The position numbers and the translations under genes were made by a program. A DNA stretch of 64,000 bases from positions 558,001 through 622,000 of the forward strand of contig RCWM02000047.1 of the NCBI GenBank assembly GCA_003667255.2, given 5' to 3'. This stretch comes from Euschistus heros. Its lineage: Eukaryota > Arthropoda > Insecta > Hemiptera > Pentatomidae. Below, piece by piece: positions 22,888 through 34,345 of the stretch (position 1 is the stretch's first letter; each line of letters opens with the position of its first letter). The notes beneath the pieces were generated by a model. The model did no database searches. It was not told the DNA's origin and saw only the letters and a list, made by a program, of their open reading frames with translations.

Positions 22888-24702
22888 GTGTGTGCTACAT
22901 TTCGTGAGGCTTGCCAGAAATTAGATCTCTTAGAAAACGATGCTCATTGGGATATTTCACTCGCTGATGCTTCTAATACAGCTCAACCACAGCAGATACG
23001 TACACTATTTTCCATCATACTAACTACATGTTTTCCGGCTAATCCAAAGGTTCTTTGGGAAAAATATAAAGACTATATGAGCGAAGATATTCTACATCGC
23101 ATGCGTAGAATAAATGCTAATCCCAACATTCAATTTACATCAAATATATACAATGAAGCATTGATTTTAATTGAGGATGTATGTTTGACAATAGCCAACA
23201 AATCACTGACAGAATTGGGAATGATTGCTTCAAATAGATTTGGTAATGACATTTTCGATCGTGATATACAACGAGAAACGCACTTCGATGTTAATGAATT
23301 ACAATCATTTGTTCGAATTAATCTGCCGAAATTGGTATTAGAACAACGAACAGCATATGACACAATTATAAATGCAATATCTAACAAGAGTGGGGGTTTA
23401 TATTTCTTAGATGCACCTGGAGGCACTGGCAAAACTTTTCTTATTTTAATTATTCTGGCAACTATAAGATCACAAAATAATATTGCACTTGCTATTGCAT
23501 CATCTGGTATTGCAGCAACTCTTTTGGACGGTGGTCGAACAGCACATTCAGCATTGAAATTGCCATTAAATATGCAGGTAATTGAAACTCCAACATGTAA
23601 TATTAGCAAATATTCTGGAATGGGAAAATTACTAAGAACATGTCAGCTTATAATATGGGATGAATGCACCATGGCGCATAAAAAATCATTGGAAGCACTC
23701 AATCGCACATTAAAAGATTTGAGAGGAAATGAGCAGCTCTTTGGTGGTGCACTCATTTTGCTAGCAGGTGATTTTCGACAAACTCTACCAGTTATACCAC
23801 GTTCAACACCTGCAGATGAATTGAATTCATGTCTCAAATCATCAGTGTTATGGCGGTATGTGGAGAAAATATCTTTAAAGACCAATATGCGTGTTCAATT
23901 ACAACAAGATGAATCTTCTGAACAATTTGCAAAACAATTATTAGATATTGGGAATGGTAAAATGGAAATAGACGAATCCACTCATTGTATTACATTACCA
24001 GAAAACTTTTGTCACATTCTAAAATTCACTGATGAATTGATTGCCAAAGTTTTTCCAAATTTATCGCAGAATTATAAAAATAATCAATGGGTTAGTGAGC
24101 GTGCTATATTGGCAGCCAAAAACATTAATGTGAATTTAATAAACTGCACAATTCAAAATGAAATACCTGGTGAAGAAACAACATATAAATCCATAGATAC
24201 TGTTGTCAATGACGATGAATCAGTTAATTATCCAATAGAATTTTTAAATTCATTGGATCTACCAGGAATGCCACCGCATATTTTATCTTTGAAAATTGGT
24301 TCCCCAGTCATCCTTCTACGAAATATAAATCCACCGCAGCTATGCAATGGGACTAGGCTAACAGTAAAAAAATTTATGAGTAACATAATTGAGGCAACCA
24401 TTTTAAATGGAAAACACCAAGGGGAACATGTACTACTACCACGCATTCCCATGATACCAACGGATACTCCATTTCAATTCAAACGTCTGCAGTTTCCTGT
24501 AAGACTAGCCTTTGCAATAACCATTAACAAAGCACAGGGACAATCATTGCAAGTATGTGGATTAAATTTGATAAATCCATGCTTTTCACATGGACAGCTA
24601 TATGTTGGGTGTTCACGAGTTGGAAAACCATCAAATTTATTTGTTCTTGTACCAGATAGGAAAACAAAAAATGTTGTATATTTACCAGCGCTACTAAGAT
24701 AA
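22888..24702 (+). CDS. Helitron helicase domain (PIF1-like)
   Basis: This is an open frame of 604 codons in register with the upstream Rep pieces, separated only by the TGA at 22825. The Walker A motif is DAPGGTGKT (about 23410-23436), Walker B is IIWDEC (about 23650), and later PIF1/RecD-like motifs include LAGDFRQTLPV and FAITINKAQGQSLQ with a C-terminal YVGCSRVG. PIF1-like helicases unwind DNA in Helitron rolling-circle transposition. In intact elements Rep and helicase are one protein, so this is the intact half of a broken RepHel. Confidence 0.9.
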   Translation: MCATFREACQKLDLLENDAHWDISLADASNTAQPQQIRTLFSIILTTCFPANPKVLWEKYKDYMSEDILHRMRRINANPNIQFTSNIYNEALILIEDVCLTIANKSLTELGMIASNRFGNDIFDRDIQRETHFDVNELQSFVRINLPKLVLEQRTAYDTIINAISNKSGGLYFLDAPGGTGKTFLILIILATIRSQNNIALAIASSGIAATLLDGGRTAHSALKLPLNMQVIETPTCNISKYSGMGKLLRTCQLIIWDECTMAHKKSLEALNRTLKDLRGNEQLFGGALILLAGDFRQTLPVIPRSTPADELNSCLKSSVLWRYVEKISLKTNMRVQLQQDESSEQFAKQLLDIGNGKMEIDESTHCITLPENFCHILKFTDELIAKVFPNLSQNYKNNQWVSERAILAAKNINVNLINCTIQNEIPGEETTYKSIDTVVNDDESVNYPIEFLNSLDLPGMPPHILSLKIGSPVILLRNINPPQLCNGTRLTVKKFMSNIIEATILNGKHQGEHVLLPRIPMIPTDTPFQFKRLQFPVRLAFAITINKAQGQSLQVCGLNLINPCFSHGQLYVGCSRVGKPSNLFVLVPDRKTKNVVYLPALLR

Positions 24703-24974
24703 AGTTCACCATCAATCATCAAATATCATTCATTTCCTGATGATTACAAAATTATTGCTTAGTTGAAATTCGTTTGCAATATTGTTTAATAACACAAGTG
24801 AAGAAGCATGTTTGTTCTACCATAAACTATTTATATCTAAGTTTTGTACATATGTTATATTCAAATGACATATATGTAGGGATAATAATATAATTGATCA
24901 ATAATAAATTATGTTTGAGGTATCAAAACTGCCTTTTTGTTCAAACACAGCAACGTGTGAACGGGTACAGCTAG

Positions 24975-25965
24975 TCCATAATAAAAACGTGTAATACGAC
25001 TTTCACTAAATCTAATAAAGCTTCAGGAAGAAAACATAATGCTCATCGATCCGTACCTTGGTGGAGTGAAGAACTTACCAAATTACGTATCGAAACGAAC
25101 AGATTAAGAAAAAAATATCAGAGGATAACTTCTGATCCCATTGCTAGAGAAGTAGCAAGAATATCATATAGTTCCTCTAGACACACTTACCAACGCCTTA
25201 TAAAACAATCAAAACTAAAATCATGGAAAGACCTCTGTGGTAATATCGATCGATTCTCATCGTGGGGATTTCCATACAAATATGCGGCTGGAAAACTGAA
25301 AAGCAACATGATGAAGACAGTAAAAATTAATATAGATGAATATACAGCTGGTTACGAAGATACTTTGAAGCACCTTTTGAACTCACTTGTGAAAGATGGA
25401 TGACATTAATTCCGACACACAACTACATAAGTATGTAAAAAAATTTATTAATAACCTCCCAGAAACAGAAAATGACCCAGAATTAGAAGAGTTCGAAATT
25501 TTTAAAATAGTGAAAAGTCTAAATCCTAAAAGAGCTTCCGGATGGGACAACAAGAGTGTACCTATCGTTCAAAAAGTAGCTGATTTGTTTCCAAAAGTGT
25601 TCACGGCAATTTATAAAACCCTATATTTACATAGTTATATTCCAGGGAAATGGAAACAGGCTGTACTTATTCCAATTCCGAAGCCAGGAACTTCTAAATA
25701 CAGACCCATTAGTATTTTATCATCACTATCAACTAAAATAGACAAAATTATCAACTCACGCTTAACGCATTTCTTGGTCTCCCAAAATATAGTCAAAGAA
25801 CACCAGTACGCTTTCCTACCCCAAAGAAGTACTATTGACGCAAAGTATACAATTATGGGAATAATTACATCAGCTATGAATGTCAAATCGAACATAATAA
25901 TGATCTGTTTAGATATTGCTGGTGCCTTCGATAATGCCTGGTGGCCTGCAATACTTCAAACCTAA
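24975..25965 (+). pseudogene. I/R1 LINE ORF2: linker and first RT motifs
   Basis: Coding resumes at the Helitron exit (SVPWWSEELTKLRIETNRLR). After a stop near 25398 it gives FKIVKSLNPKRASGWDNKSV, WKQAVLIPIPKPGTSKYRPI and LDIAGAFDNAWW, which is RT motif A. It stops at 25963, before the catalytic YADD box. Motifs B to E and the thumb are deleted, because the next frame is already RNase H. Confidence 0.85.
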
Positions 25966-25975
25966 TAAAATATAA

Positions 25976-26700
25976 ATGCCCAAAAAACCTATAAAAAAAT
26001 ATGCAGTACTCAAAGCGACCGAATTAATTAAAACCATACCAGATATACATCAACATATAAACATACATACTGATAACATGAACATTCTACATGCAATAAG
26101 AAATCCCAATATTCACAACAGACTAACAGAAGACATAAAACGGAATCTCATCAAACTTATTGAAAGACACATTAAAATTAAACTGAATTGGGTAAAAGCT
26201 CACTCAGGTATTTTAGGTAATGAACTGGCAGACCAAATTGCTAAGCAAGCAGCTACAGACACTACACTTACTACAAACCTCGCAAAAATACCACTCACAT
26301 GTTTTAAACGTGAAATGAAAAAAAGAGACAATATGAAAATGGAACGAGCACTGGACACAATCAAACAAATCATATTACTTACACCAATACATACCCCTTA
26401 TAACAAATACATACTTTAATACACTAAAAAGCTCCGACTACAAAATGACTCAATTCCTGACAGGACACTGACAAACGGGACAATACTTCAAACGTTTTCA
26501 CATTTCAGACACCGACATATGCAAATGTGACGGAAAGACACTGCAGGACTTTCCTCACCTTCTTTTTAGTTGTCCAATTTATGACAGGGAAAGATTTCCA
26601 TTAGTTCGCAACATAATATTAGGTGTAGGAACTTGGCCAGAATCTCAGACTACAATTTTTAATAATTATTACATACCATTCAAAAATTCATAAATTCAAT
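25976..26700 (+). pseudogene. I/R1 LINE ORF2: RNase H and C-terminus
   Basis: The frame 25976-26419 contains INIHTDNMNILHAIRN, KIKLNWVKAHSGILGNELAD and QIAKQA, the core of a LINE RNase H with acidic residues and the HSG box. After a frameshift near 26425 the C-terminal cysteine cluster follows (CKCDGKTLQDFPHLLFSC) and NYYIPFKNS ends the protein near 26692. RNase H helps remove RNA during insertion in I/R1 elements. Confidence 0.8.
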
Positions 26701-27160
26701 TAATTTTGATAAATTGAAATAAAAATAAATACAACTATAATAATTCATGAATCTTATTGTTTGAGAAGGCATCTACGGTTCGATGTGCGCCGCTTCATCT
26801 ATGAGCTTATTATTGCTGTTTTCTCCCTTCTTATATTTCTTTATTATATATATTTTTTTTTTTCTTTCTTTATTTTATTTTATTTTTTATTTTTATTTTG
26901 TATTATTATTTATTTTATTTATTTCGTATTATTATTTTTTATTTTATTTATTTCTTATTATTATTTTTTATTTTATTTATTTCGTATTATTATTTTTTTT
27001 TTATTTACTCCTGTGTATACCTATGCATTAATAAAACTATAAAATAAATTGTACTATAAAAATTGTAACATAACCAAGCATGTAATATGCCTCGCAAGGC
27101 CATGGCACACGTTTTTAAATAAATTGCCTCTTCATAGGGTTACTATGAGGAGGAAAAAGG

Positions 27161-27207
<47 letters not shown>
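26701..27207 (+). other. I/R1 LINE 3' untranslated region and poly(A)
   Basis: A T-rich low-complexity tract (26845-27003) is followed by aataaaactataaaataaat and a long A tract (about 27161-27206). The A tract directly precedes the second target duplication. Confidence 0.8.
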
Positions 27208-27460
27208 CCTTTGACTTATGCATTCAAACAGAAGAACGACAAAGCATCACCTCGCCAATTTCGACAATTGCAATATATTTCCCAGTTCACAACAACCTTA
27301 GTTCATGTCTCAGGAAAAAAAAAAAAAACAATATGATCGCAGATTACATGTCTCGTTTAGAGGAATACTCTGCAATTGATTACACCAATATAGCAGAAGT
27401 GCAAACGCATGATGAAGAACTACAACAAATTCGAACTTCTGTAAATACTGGTTTGATTTT
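27208..27460 (+). pseudogene. Gypsy-1 RNase H, second half
   Basis: It starts with the duplicated target (cctttgacttatg) and continues LTYAFKQKNDKASPRQFRQL and YISQFTTTLVHVSG. A run of A (shift) is followed by MIADYMSRLEEYSA. This joins the fragment ending at 12277 and is the usual connection from RNase H to integrase in Gypsy pol. Confidence 0.85.
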
Positions 27461-28645
27461 TAAATCTTAAGCTCTTGAAAATGGAAGCCAGTTATGGTGC
27501 GATGTTTCAACAAAGGATATTAGACACCATATTCCAAAAGATTTCCGTTATAATATATTCAAACATTACCATAATGTCACACCCTGGAATCAGAGCTACA
27601 GTTAAGCTGATATGTTCTAAGTCAGTTTGGAACAGCGCTCATGGACAAACACCTGTATTGCGTGCCAAAAAAGCAAAGTTTTCAGACATGTGAAGACACC
27701 ACTTCAGAAATACCCGATTGCAGACGAAAGATTTGCCACTGTTCATATAGACCTAATTGGACCCCTGTCACTGTCTGAAGAATATACCCATTGCTTAACG
27801 TGTATCGAACCGATTTACTGGATGGACTGAAGTTATTCCCTTGAAAGACACGTCAGCTGAAAATGTTGCACAGAATTTCTATCAACATTGGATCTGTCGG
27901 TTTGGAATACCTGTCACCATAATTACTGATCAAGGCAAACAATTCAAATGTGAATTATTTAAATCGTTAACATCAATCTGTGGTATAAAACTAAACCATA
28001 CAACTGCTTACCACCCGCAGTCGAATGGGAAGATTGAGCGTTTTCACAGAGTGTTGAAATTAGCGATCAAAGCACATGGAAAACCACAGTGGACACAAAT
28101 ATTACCAACTATTCTCTTAGGCCTAAGGACTTGCTTGAATGAAGATGCCTCAGCGACAGCAGCAGAAATGGTATATGGAATGCCTTTGAGACTTCCAGGT
28201 GATTTCTTCGAAACACCCAAGCCTAGTTCAGAATTGCCAACATTCGTCAGTATGCTACGCCAGCAGATGGACCGTCTACGCCCAAGACCAGTGACACATA
28301 AAAACAAGGTAACTACTTTCATCCATAAAGGCTTGTCAAATGCCACACGTGTTTGTTAGAGTGGATCGCGTAAGGAGAAGCTTGGAAAAACCATAGGAAG
28401 GCCCGTATATTGTCAGTCGACGATCAAAGAAGTATTATACATTAAAAATTAAGGGTAAAGAAGTAAATGTATCACTCGATCAGTTAAAACCAGCTCATCT
28501 ATTATGTGACAATAGCGATTTAGGATGGGAACAACCTATTAAACCAGCTACTGATGAACCAAAAGATCCTGTGCAGCCTGAAGCAGCTTTGAAGAAGACA
28601 CGCTCAGGAAGATTAGTGCGTTTTCCCACGCGATTCCTTTCGTAA
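27461..28645 (+). pseudogene. Gypsy-1 integrase
   Basis: It opens with a degraded zinc-binding region (HYHNVTPWNQS and CIACQKSKVFRH). The catalytic core follows: VHIDLIGPLSLSEEYTHCLT with the first Asp, then in frame 27841-28359 ITDQGKQFKCELFKSL with the second Asp and HPQSNGKIERFHRVLKLAI with the Glu. The tail (YIVSRRSKKYYTLKIKGKEV, LDQLKPAHLLC) ends in RSGRLVRFPTRF near 28640. Several frameshifts and stops kill it. Integrase inserts the cDNA into the genome. Confidence 0.85.
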
Positions 28646-28668
28646 CAAAGTTACTGGGTGGAGAGTGA

Positions 28669-28905
28669 TGTGGCGGCACCACACACTGAAATATGTTAAA
28701 ATCTATTTTTTTTCTGTTTAGTTAGAATAATTAAAAAGTTAAATAAAATAGTTAATATAAAATGTTAAAAGTCAAAACTAATATTTTTTTGTATATAATA
28801 TTTTTGTAAGAAGCTGGCAACACTGAGTGCCGTGATAACCTAATATAACCTCAATATATAATGTGTTAATTAGATTAATAAAGATTATTTTTCGTTTTTA
28901 AGAAT

Positions 28906-28944
<39 letters not shown>

Positions 28945-28963
28945 AAAATAAGACCAACCACAC
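28669..28963 (+). repeat. Gypsy-1 right LTR
   Basis: It matches the left LTR from TGTGGCGGCACC to CCAACCACA. A T tract near 28909-28936 is expanded compared with the left copy, and substitutions are scattered along its length. Confidence 0.85.
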
Positions 28964-29742
28964 AACAAAAAAAATACAAATCCATCATAATTATAGTGTC
29001 GAGAATGTTTAGTTATAATGTTAAAGTAAATCAGGTCTCGACAAAAAAATAAAATAAAATAATCCATGTTCAAAACTTAACATAAAACAAAAATACACTT
29101 TATTTTATAATGATAACAACAAACAGAGGAGGTTGCAATTAAACATTATCAATCATAATAAACAAAACTGGTTGCCATCACAACACATAAAAATAGTCCA
29201 TTAAACAAAAAAAAAAAAAAATTAGTAAAACTAATATTTGTTATGCTTGGTAGCTACCGCTACAATAGCATAAAAATGACTAATTACACTTATCCATATG
29301 ATATTTACACTGATTTTAGCTTTTATAAGATAAAATGATGAATCAATTTAATGCCAGTGCTTCACCCCCATCTATCACACAAAACATTGCATCACACATT
29401 TTATCACGATTTAACCTTGATAATTTTTTCAACATTAGGTCATAACCATTGCCTCTTTAAGATATGAAACCTGCTATCAAGGCACCGCTAAAAAGGAACA
29501 TTTGAAGATATGTATATACTCAGCAAGCATTGCAAGTAGTTCACAACACTGATCAGAAGTAAAGCTATCGCATAAACTGCTTAAGATTATTATAATGGAA
29601 CCACTGAAAGGTACTGAATCATAGCACATAAAATGTCAATATCATTTGTTTAGTTTTCTTTTCAATAGGGATTAGCTTATCTGTAGGCAAACAATAATCT
29701 AATGCATACTTCTTAAAGAATACTAATATTTTTTTTTTTTAT
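28964..29742. other. No gene seen; intronic or intergenic AT-rich DNA
   Basis: Low-GC sequence without a coherent frame. If the host gene at 8630-9143 continues upstream, its remaining exons lie beyond this point, but none was recognised. Confidence 0.4.
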
Positions 29743-29879
29743 TGGAGAAGAAGATAATCAGGGATGCAGTCAAACAGAACCACCACGTCCAAGTAGAAAT
29801 ACTTTTACACACAATTGAAGTATTTTTACTTGGACATGGTGTTTATGTTTGATGGCATTCCTGATAATCTTCTTCTCCA
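29743..29879. repeat. Hairpin with 62-bp arms
   Basis: 29743-29804 and 29818-29879 are near-perfect reverse complements (tggagaagaagataatcagg outward, agtagaaatactt inward), with a 13-base loop. It may be a small MITE. Confidence 0.85.
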
Positions 29880-30029
29880 TTCATCTGAACAGTCAACTGT
29901 ACTTTTATTATCGGACTTATTTTTCAACTTTAAGGGAAAACAACATAGAAAAAAAATAATTTTAATGAAATTATGACAACTGTGGAAACTTTTATAATTT
30001 TTCTCTATGAATTTAGACCCAACCAAAAA

Positions 30030-30780
30030 TATTGCATTTGGTGAAGATACAGTAAATGAAAGAACAATCTACCATTGCTTCGAAAATTTCAGTCGGATTA
30101 TGACCTTACCAACAAATAAACATTGTTAAAAAACAAAGAAACACCTCAAACCACTCGTTAATTGGGTTCAAAACCTAAAGGAAGTGCCATGACTGCTTCC
30201 AGGCTTCTTAAGGAGCTTAATAATACAAAAAAAAAAAAGACCGAAATATGTCTGTCACACCAGCTAATCAAGGCCCAGCTCACTTGATTGGAGACATACT
30301 TTCAACTTGTGATGCATAAAAGAAATGATCCTTTTTTCGATTGTTTGGTCACCTGCAATGAAAAGTAGGTGCTACATAATAACTGGATGAGATCTGAACA
30401 ATGATTGGATAGGAATGAAAAACCTCAACATATGCTTAAACCCAAACCTTTACCCCAAGACGGTAATCATTACAGTTGGGTGACATTTGGCTAGTTGAAT
30501 CCATCGTTTTTTTTTTTTTTTTTTTTTTTTCCTTTTTTGCCAGCTAGCAAAACTACTTCCAGGAAATGCAAACTCCCAACGAAAAATCACAAAAAAAAAT
30601 AAACTGCTCTAGTAAATCAAAAAGGTCCTGTATTCTTCTTCCTGAAAATACATGTTCCACACATCTCCACATACAGAAGCTGCAGGAGCTGAATATAGAG
30701 GTTCTTCCCCACCCAGCAAATCTTACTGATTATTATTTATTAGAATTTTTCGTTCCCCGGCGAAACTCCATTTAATCTTG
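30030..30780 (+). pseudogene. Relic of a second mariner lineage
   Basis: Broken frames give FGEDTVNERTIYHCFENFSR (N-terminal DNA-binding region), then near 30330-30480 remnants of the catalytic region (LVTCNEK with the first Asp position changed; PKPLPQDGNH). At 30665-30775 LQKLQELNIEVLPHP occurs and the usual YSPDLSP is ruined. It differs from the intact mariner at 18720 and resembles the SETMAR-related type. No TIRs were found. Confidence 0.65.
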
Positions 30781-31486
30781 TGTAATGAATTATTCACTTG
30801 TGCGATATTCAGTTATATGCCACATTAACTTGTACGAAAGTTGATTTGTTCCCAAACGTTGTAAAAGTTTTGTCTATTCCAACAACGTTAGCGAGAAAGA
30901 GACTGATGTCATAATTAAATGTAAATGGCTGTTATATAAGCTTGTAGAAAAACTAAGCGATTTAAAATTACGGATGTTATTAAGACAAAATAAATATGTG
31001 CATATATTCTTCAAAAGCTGAGGGGTATGTGATGATTATTTAAATTCTTATTGTTTAAGTTTATTTTAATTATTTTTTATTTAAGTATACACAATATACT
31101 TACATAATATGTACAGACTTAGAAAATACATAATACATGTAATACATAGATGTAATATGAAACTTGAAAATATAATTATGTATAACATTATCTAACAACG
31201 TACGTACAAACAATAATATTGTGACTTTTTTTTTAATGAAGAATTTCTTTTATTTTTAAAATAACCACGAAACCTAGTACTAATCAGTTTATAAAAAGTA
31301 TTTACTTATACGAAACATTTTCGGTTCCCCCTCACATTCACATAAGTGAGACTCCACTGTAATAAGGATTGGTGAATTATTTGCCATTCGATTGGAATTT
31401 CATATTCAAAGACTGGTTTCAAATGTTGAACATCAGAACTTATTCCAAACTAAAATTTCTTTTCCCCCATAATACTAAATAAAGAA
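30781..31486. other. No gene seen
   Basis: AT-rich sequence. Near 31322-31372 a stretch ending cataagtgagactccactgt looks like one end of a pogo-type MITE, but no partner end was found. Confidence 0.4.
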
Positions 31487-31494
31487 CTCAAAAG
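31487..31494. repeat. Target-site duplication of Merlin B, left
   Basis: CTCAAAAG, identical to 43458-43465. Confidence 0.9.
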
Positions 31495-32016
31495 GGTAAC
31501 GGTCGGGTTAACGGGAGGCAGCAAAATGGCTCGACCTGCGCTACACCCACCAGTTCGATCCTTACGCTTCACTTCGAGTTCACATTTATCGATACCTTCT
31601 CCTTATAACCTGACCGTTGGAAATACAATTATCGGGATTTCCTCTCACCCCCACCCTACCTTCCTTGAATTTTACGGGCATTCTCATATTTCTATTCTGT
31701 CAGTTAACGTGTTTCTGTCTATTTTAACATCTCTCATAATATTTAACTCAGTCTATTTTTAACATATTTTATTTATCTTCTTCTTTTATTTTTCTATTCT
31801 GTCAGTTAACGTGTTTCTGTCTATTTTAACATCTTTTATTTATCTTCTTCTTTTATTTATCTACTTTCAATCTTGCTGTCTCATCTTCTGTAAGTAATTT
31901 CTATAATTTCAAAATGGATTAAGTTGTTTAGGTACCATTGTTTATTGTTTTAAATTCATATTTTCTTATTTACTGTTAAAAATTTTATAAGTGTAGCAGA
32001 AACTAACACTTCCCTC

Positions 32017-32465
32017 ATGTGAGAATATAAATCACATGTCAACAATATCACCTTTAACATGGATTTAGTATTATTTACAATGGTATTATCATATTATTAA
32101 TACACTGATGTGAGAATATAAATCACATGTCAACAATATCACCTTTAACATGGACTTAGTGTTATTTATAATGGTATTATCATATTTATAATACCCTGAT
32201 GTGAGAATATAAATCACATGTCAACATCACCTTTAACATGGATTTAGTGTTATTTATAATGGTATTTTCATATTTACAATACCCCGATGTGAGAATATAA
32301 ATCACATGTCAACAATATTACCTTTAACATGGACATAGTGTTATTTATAATGGTATTTTCATATTTACAATACCCTGATGTGAGAATATAAATTATATGT
32401 CAACAACATCAACTTTTAACATGGATTTAGTGTTATTTATAATAGTATTTTCATATTTACAATCT
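32017..32465. repeat. 91-bp tandem repeat, five copies
   Basis: The string atgtgagaatataaatcaca starts at 32017, 32108, 32199, 32287 and (with a change) 32378, a period of 91 bp with one 88-bp unit. It lies ahead of the Merlin transposase remnant. Confidence 0.9.
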
Positions 32466-32681
32466 CTGAGATAATAAAAGTCTGTCACTCTTAACATGGA
32501 TTTACTTTTCTTTATACATATTTTCCAATTTCCTCCTTGTAGAAGCAGGTAATTTCTTGTTTCACCTTCTATCTACATAGTTTCAAAATGTAATCAGTTA
32601 TTTATTTTGTTATCTTCTTCTTTCAAAGAAAACTTGTAGTTTTTACATCCTTTCTTTACCTATTATATCTATAGTTCCAAA

Positions 32682-33357
32682 ATGGCTGACTGTGCTGGTT
32701 GTGTTATTATAACCAATAAGGTTGCTGTCGATATTGAAACTCATGAATCCGATTTTCATCAATTCTTACAAATGCATGGGGTCTTGGTAAAGGAAAGATG
32801 TGTCCTCATTGTGGATTCTTGTGCTCGACAGATTTACACTTTAAGAATTTCAGGTATGTCAAACTTTTCTATTTTCCTTTCCTTTCTTTTTATTTATTGA
32901 TCCATTCGTTTTTTGAAATTCATTCAAATGCTCAATATATTTCAGTTGCAACAGAAGAAGAATTGTGGATGGTTTCTCATAGATATAATTTTACGCCACA
33001 TCGCCCCAGGAACCACAATCATTTCTGATCGCTGGAGAGGGTATTCGTTCATCTAACCGTAAACCACTCTGTTAATTTTGTGGACCCTGTAACAGGTAAG
33101 ATGACAGTCATTATTTTAAGGCACTTGCGTTTCACAGTTAGGTATATTTTTCAATTTAAATTTCAGGTGCCCACACGCAAAACTTAGAAAGTATGTGGAG
33201 AGAGGTTAGGAATAATATTCCCAGGCAAGGAAGGGTACAGCACCATCTGGTCGGGTACTTAGCCGAGTTTTATTGGAAAGCGAAAGTTCCAAGGAATGAA
33301 CGTCTCCATAATTTCCTTGTTGAAGTGGGAAGGCAGTATGACCCGACCAGAAACTGA
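32682..33357 (+). pseudogene. ISXO2-like (Merlin) transposase, spliced and broken
   Basis: Exon 1 (from the ATG at 32682) gives HESDFHQFLQMHGVLVKER, then after a small frameshift CPHCGFLCSTDLHFKNF, a zinc-ribbon-like start, ending at donor CAG|GTATGT near 32853. The next acceptor (atatttcag) precedes CGWFLIDIILRHIAPG, TTIISDRWRGYS and, after a shift, HLTVNHSVNFVDPVTG up to a donor near 33094. The last exon (from about 33167) reads AHTQNLESMWREVRNNIPRQ and HLVGYLAEFYWKAK, ending at 33357. The central part carrying the first catalytic acid is deleted. ISXO2-type proteins are DDE-class transposases. Confidence 0.75.
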
Positions 33358-33425
33358 TTGGTAAGAAATTTACATTATATCCTTTATAACAATTAAAAAC
33401 TCTTGGGTGTCTTTATTAGATATAA

Positions 33426-34345
33426 GGTACTGTTACACAGGCATGTCTCCAGCCCTTTAGGATCCTAGATTCTAACCTTCTTCCGATTTATTTCAGTGTT
33501 TTAGTCTTTACCTCTCGAGGGAAAGGGTTATTCTCCTTTATTTACGGAGGAAATATAAATCCCTGTTCAAATATTAACTTCTGTTTACTTTCTGATATTA
33601 AAATGAGAAATAAGAAAATATCAAAATATAAGACACTAAATCAATGTTGAATATTAATATTATATTAAATCTGAATTAATATAATGCTAAATCACAAGTA
33701 ATGTTAACTTCTGATAAACTTTCTGATGTTAGGGAAGTGTAAATAACAAATTATAAATTTATAAAACACACAATCTTTGTTGAAAGTTATTATGTTAATT
33801 TCTGCTATATCTTCTCAAGGGAAGTGGAAATATGAAATCTGCTGTGATATACTTTCTCACATTTATTTTTAGATTGATGCATTTTATTGAATTGATAATA
33901 CAATCTGTCTCATTTTAGAGCAATAAATAATATGGACGACAAAGAATCCATTCACAAAATATGTATACTCAAATTTCTCTCATAAATTGATACAACAAAT
34001 ATTAATATGCAAAACATCGAATCCATTTAGAAATTAATCTTAACTTTTATACCACTTTTACACATTAGAGAAGAGGCAATAAGAAAACATGAATTTATAA
34101 ACCACTAAATCCATTATAAAAACTCATATTGTTAACTTCTGTTTCACCTTTTAACATGTTAGAAGACTAAATATCAATATAACACACTAGACAACCCAAT
34201 TTAAAACCGTAGAAGTGATTGTTTACATGTCTCACTCAAATGAAATATCAATCAATGTAAACTCAAAGTGAAGTGTAAGGATGAAACTGTTCGGAGTAGT
34301 GCGGCTCAGGGTGGTTTCGTGGAGACACGCTTGTGTAACTGTACC
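33426..34345 (-). mobile_element. Merlin-like non-autonomous element C (empty-site copy)
   Basis: It starts GGTACTGTTACACAGGCATG and ends with the related inverted repeat (GGTACAGTTACACAAGCGTG on the opposite strand). Its reverse complement follows element A of the Helitron almost throughout, including ggttagaatc, gatatttagtcttc and agcagaaattaacat blocks. It lacks the three insertions of A, so it serves as their empty site. Flanking 8-mers (AGATATAA, GTCAATCC) do not match, so its insertion record is lost or it is part of element B. Confidence 0.7.

Noticed and set aside
26761..27042. Two overlapping plus-strand frames rich in Phe, Leu, Tyr and Ile
   Set aside because: Compositional frames over the T-rich 3' UTR of the I/R1 LINE; the apparent membrane protein is an artefact.
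27049..27336. Plus-strand ORF with a poly-lysine run
   Set aside because: It reads through the LINE poly(A) tail from 3' UTR into the Gypsy-1 RNase H fragment and is not a gene.
30483..30540. Poly(T) as a LINE tail on the minus strand
   Set aside because: It lies inside the mariner relic and no LINE sequence adjoins it.
31322..31372. pogo-like terminal repeat ending in actccactgt
   Set aside because: Only one end was found, so no element can be delimited.
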